Positions 20,334 to 20,344 of a stretch of DNA of 20,344 nt are shown piece by piece; position 1 is the first letter of the stretch; each line of letters opens with the position of its first letter. The translations under genes were made by a program, and so were the position numbers. This DNA comes from Euperipatoides rowelli (taxonomy: Eukaryota; Onychophora; Udeonychophora; Euonychophora; Peripatopsidae), in NCBI GenBank assembly GCA_003024985.2, contig PXIH01S0016577.1, one strand, 5' to 3'. A model generated the notes under the pieces. That model did not search any database, had not been told where the DNA came from, and saw only the letters and a list, made by a program, of their open reading frames with translations.

Positions 20334-20344
20334 CCACCTCTTTT

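Overview
The window reads as nuclear DNA of an A+T-rich (roughly 70-75% by eye), intron-bearing animal, probably an invertebrate. Support comes from a split coding exon with consensus splice sites, decayed copies of three kinds of non-LTR retrotransposon, a hAT-type transposase relic, fold-back elements, microsatellites and long homopolymer runs. I cannot place the phylum. There is no bacterial-style gene organisation, and most open frames are chance ORFs in A+T-rich DNA or translations of repeats.

The one host coding segment I recognise is a single exon on the minus strand (13738-13918). It encodes the N-terminus of an SH2 domain-containing protein 4 (SH2D4A/SH2D4B) homologue. A good donor follows it and a good acceptor lies four bases before its ATG. 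The 5' UTR exon(s) therefore lie upstream (higher coordinates), and the rest of the gene lies at lower coordinates. I could not find exon 2, so most or all of 1-13737 may be the first coding intron of this gene, with 13923-20344 its 5' intron and upstream region.

Transposon fossils fill that space. An RTE-like endonuclease/reverse-transcriptase tail lies at 1206-1560 (minus). A CR1/L2/Daphne-like element with recognisable endonuclease and reverse-transcriptase motifs lies at about 3950-7240 (minus), and a 677-bp TTAA-bounded terminal-inverted-repeat element (5612-6288) is inserted in it. A Jockey-like reverse-transcriptase fragment lies at about 12280-13250 (plus), and a hAT/DUF659-type transposase fragment at about 14835-15290 (plus). 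All carry stops, frameshifts or lost catalytic residues and should be inactive.

The most structured region is 15785-18780. It begins with a 2-kb fold-back element whose arms are about 350 bp, with 68 of 69 bases identical at their inner ends. An array of short tandem units follows (about 72 bp, then about 126-146 bp). These repeatedly carry words resembling YY1 (CCATCTTG), ETS (GGAAGT) and ATF/CRE-like (TGACATCA) sites. The heptamer TAGGCTA/TAGCCTA occurs 19 times across the window, about ten times the number expected from base composition. The remaining stretches are A+T-rich DNA with only short hairpins, weak direct repeats and low-complexity tracts.
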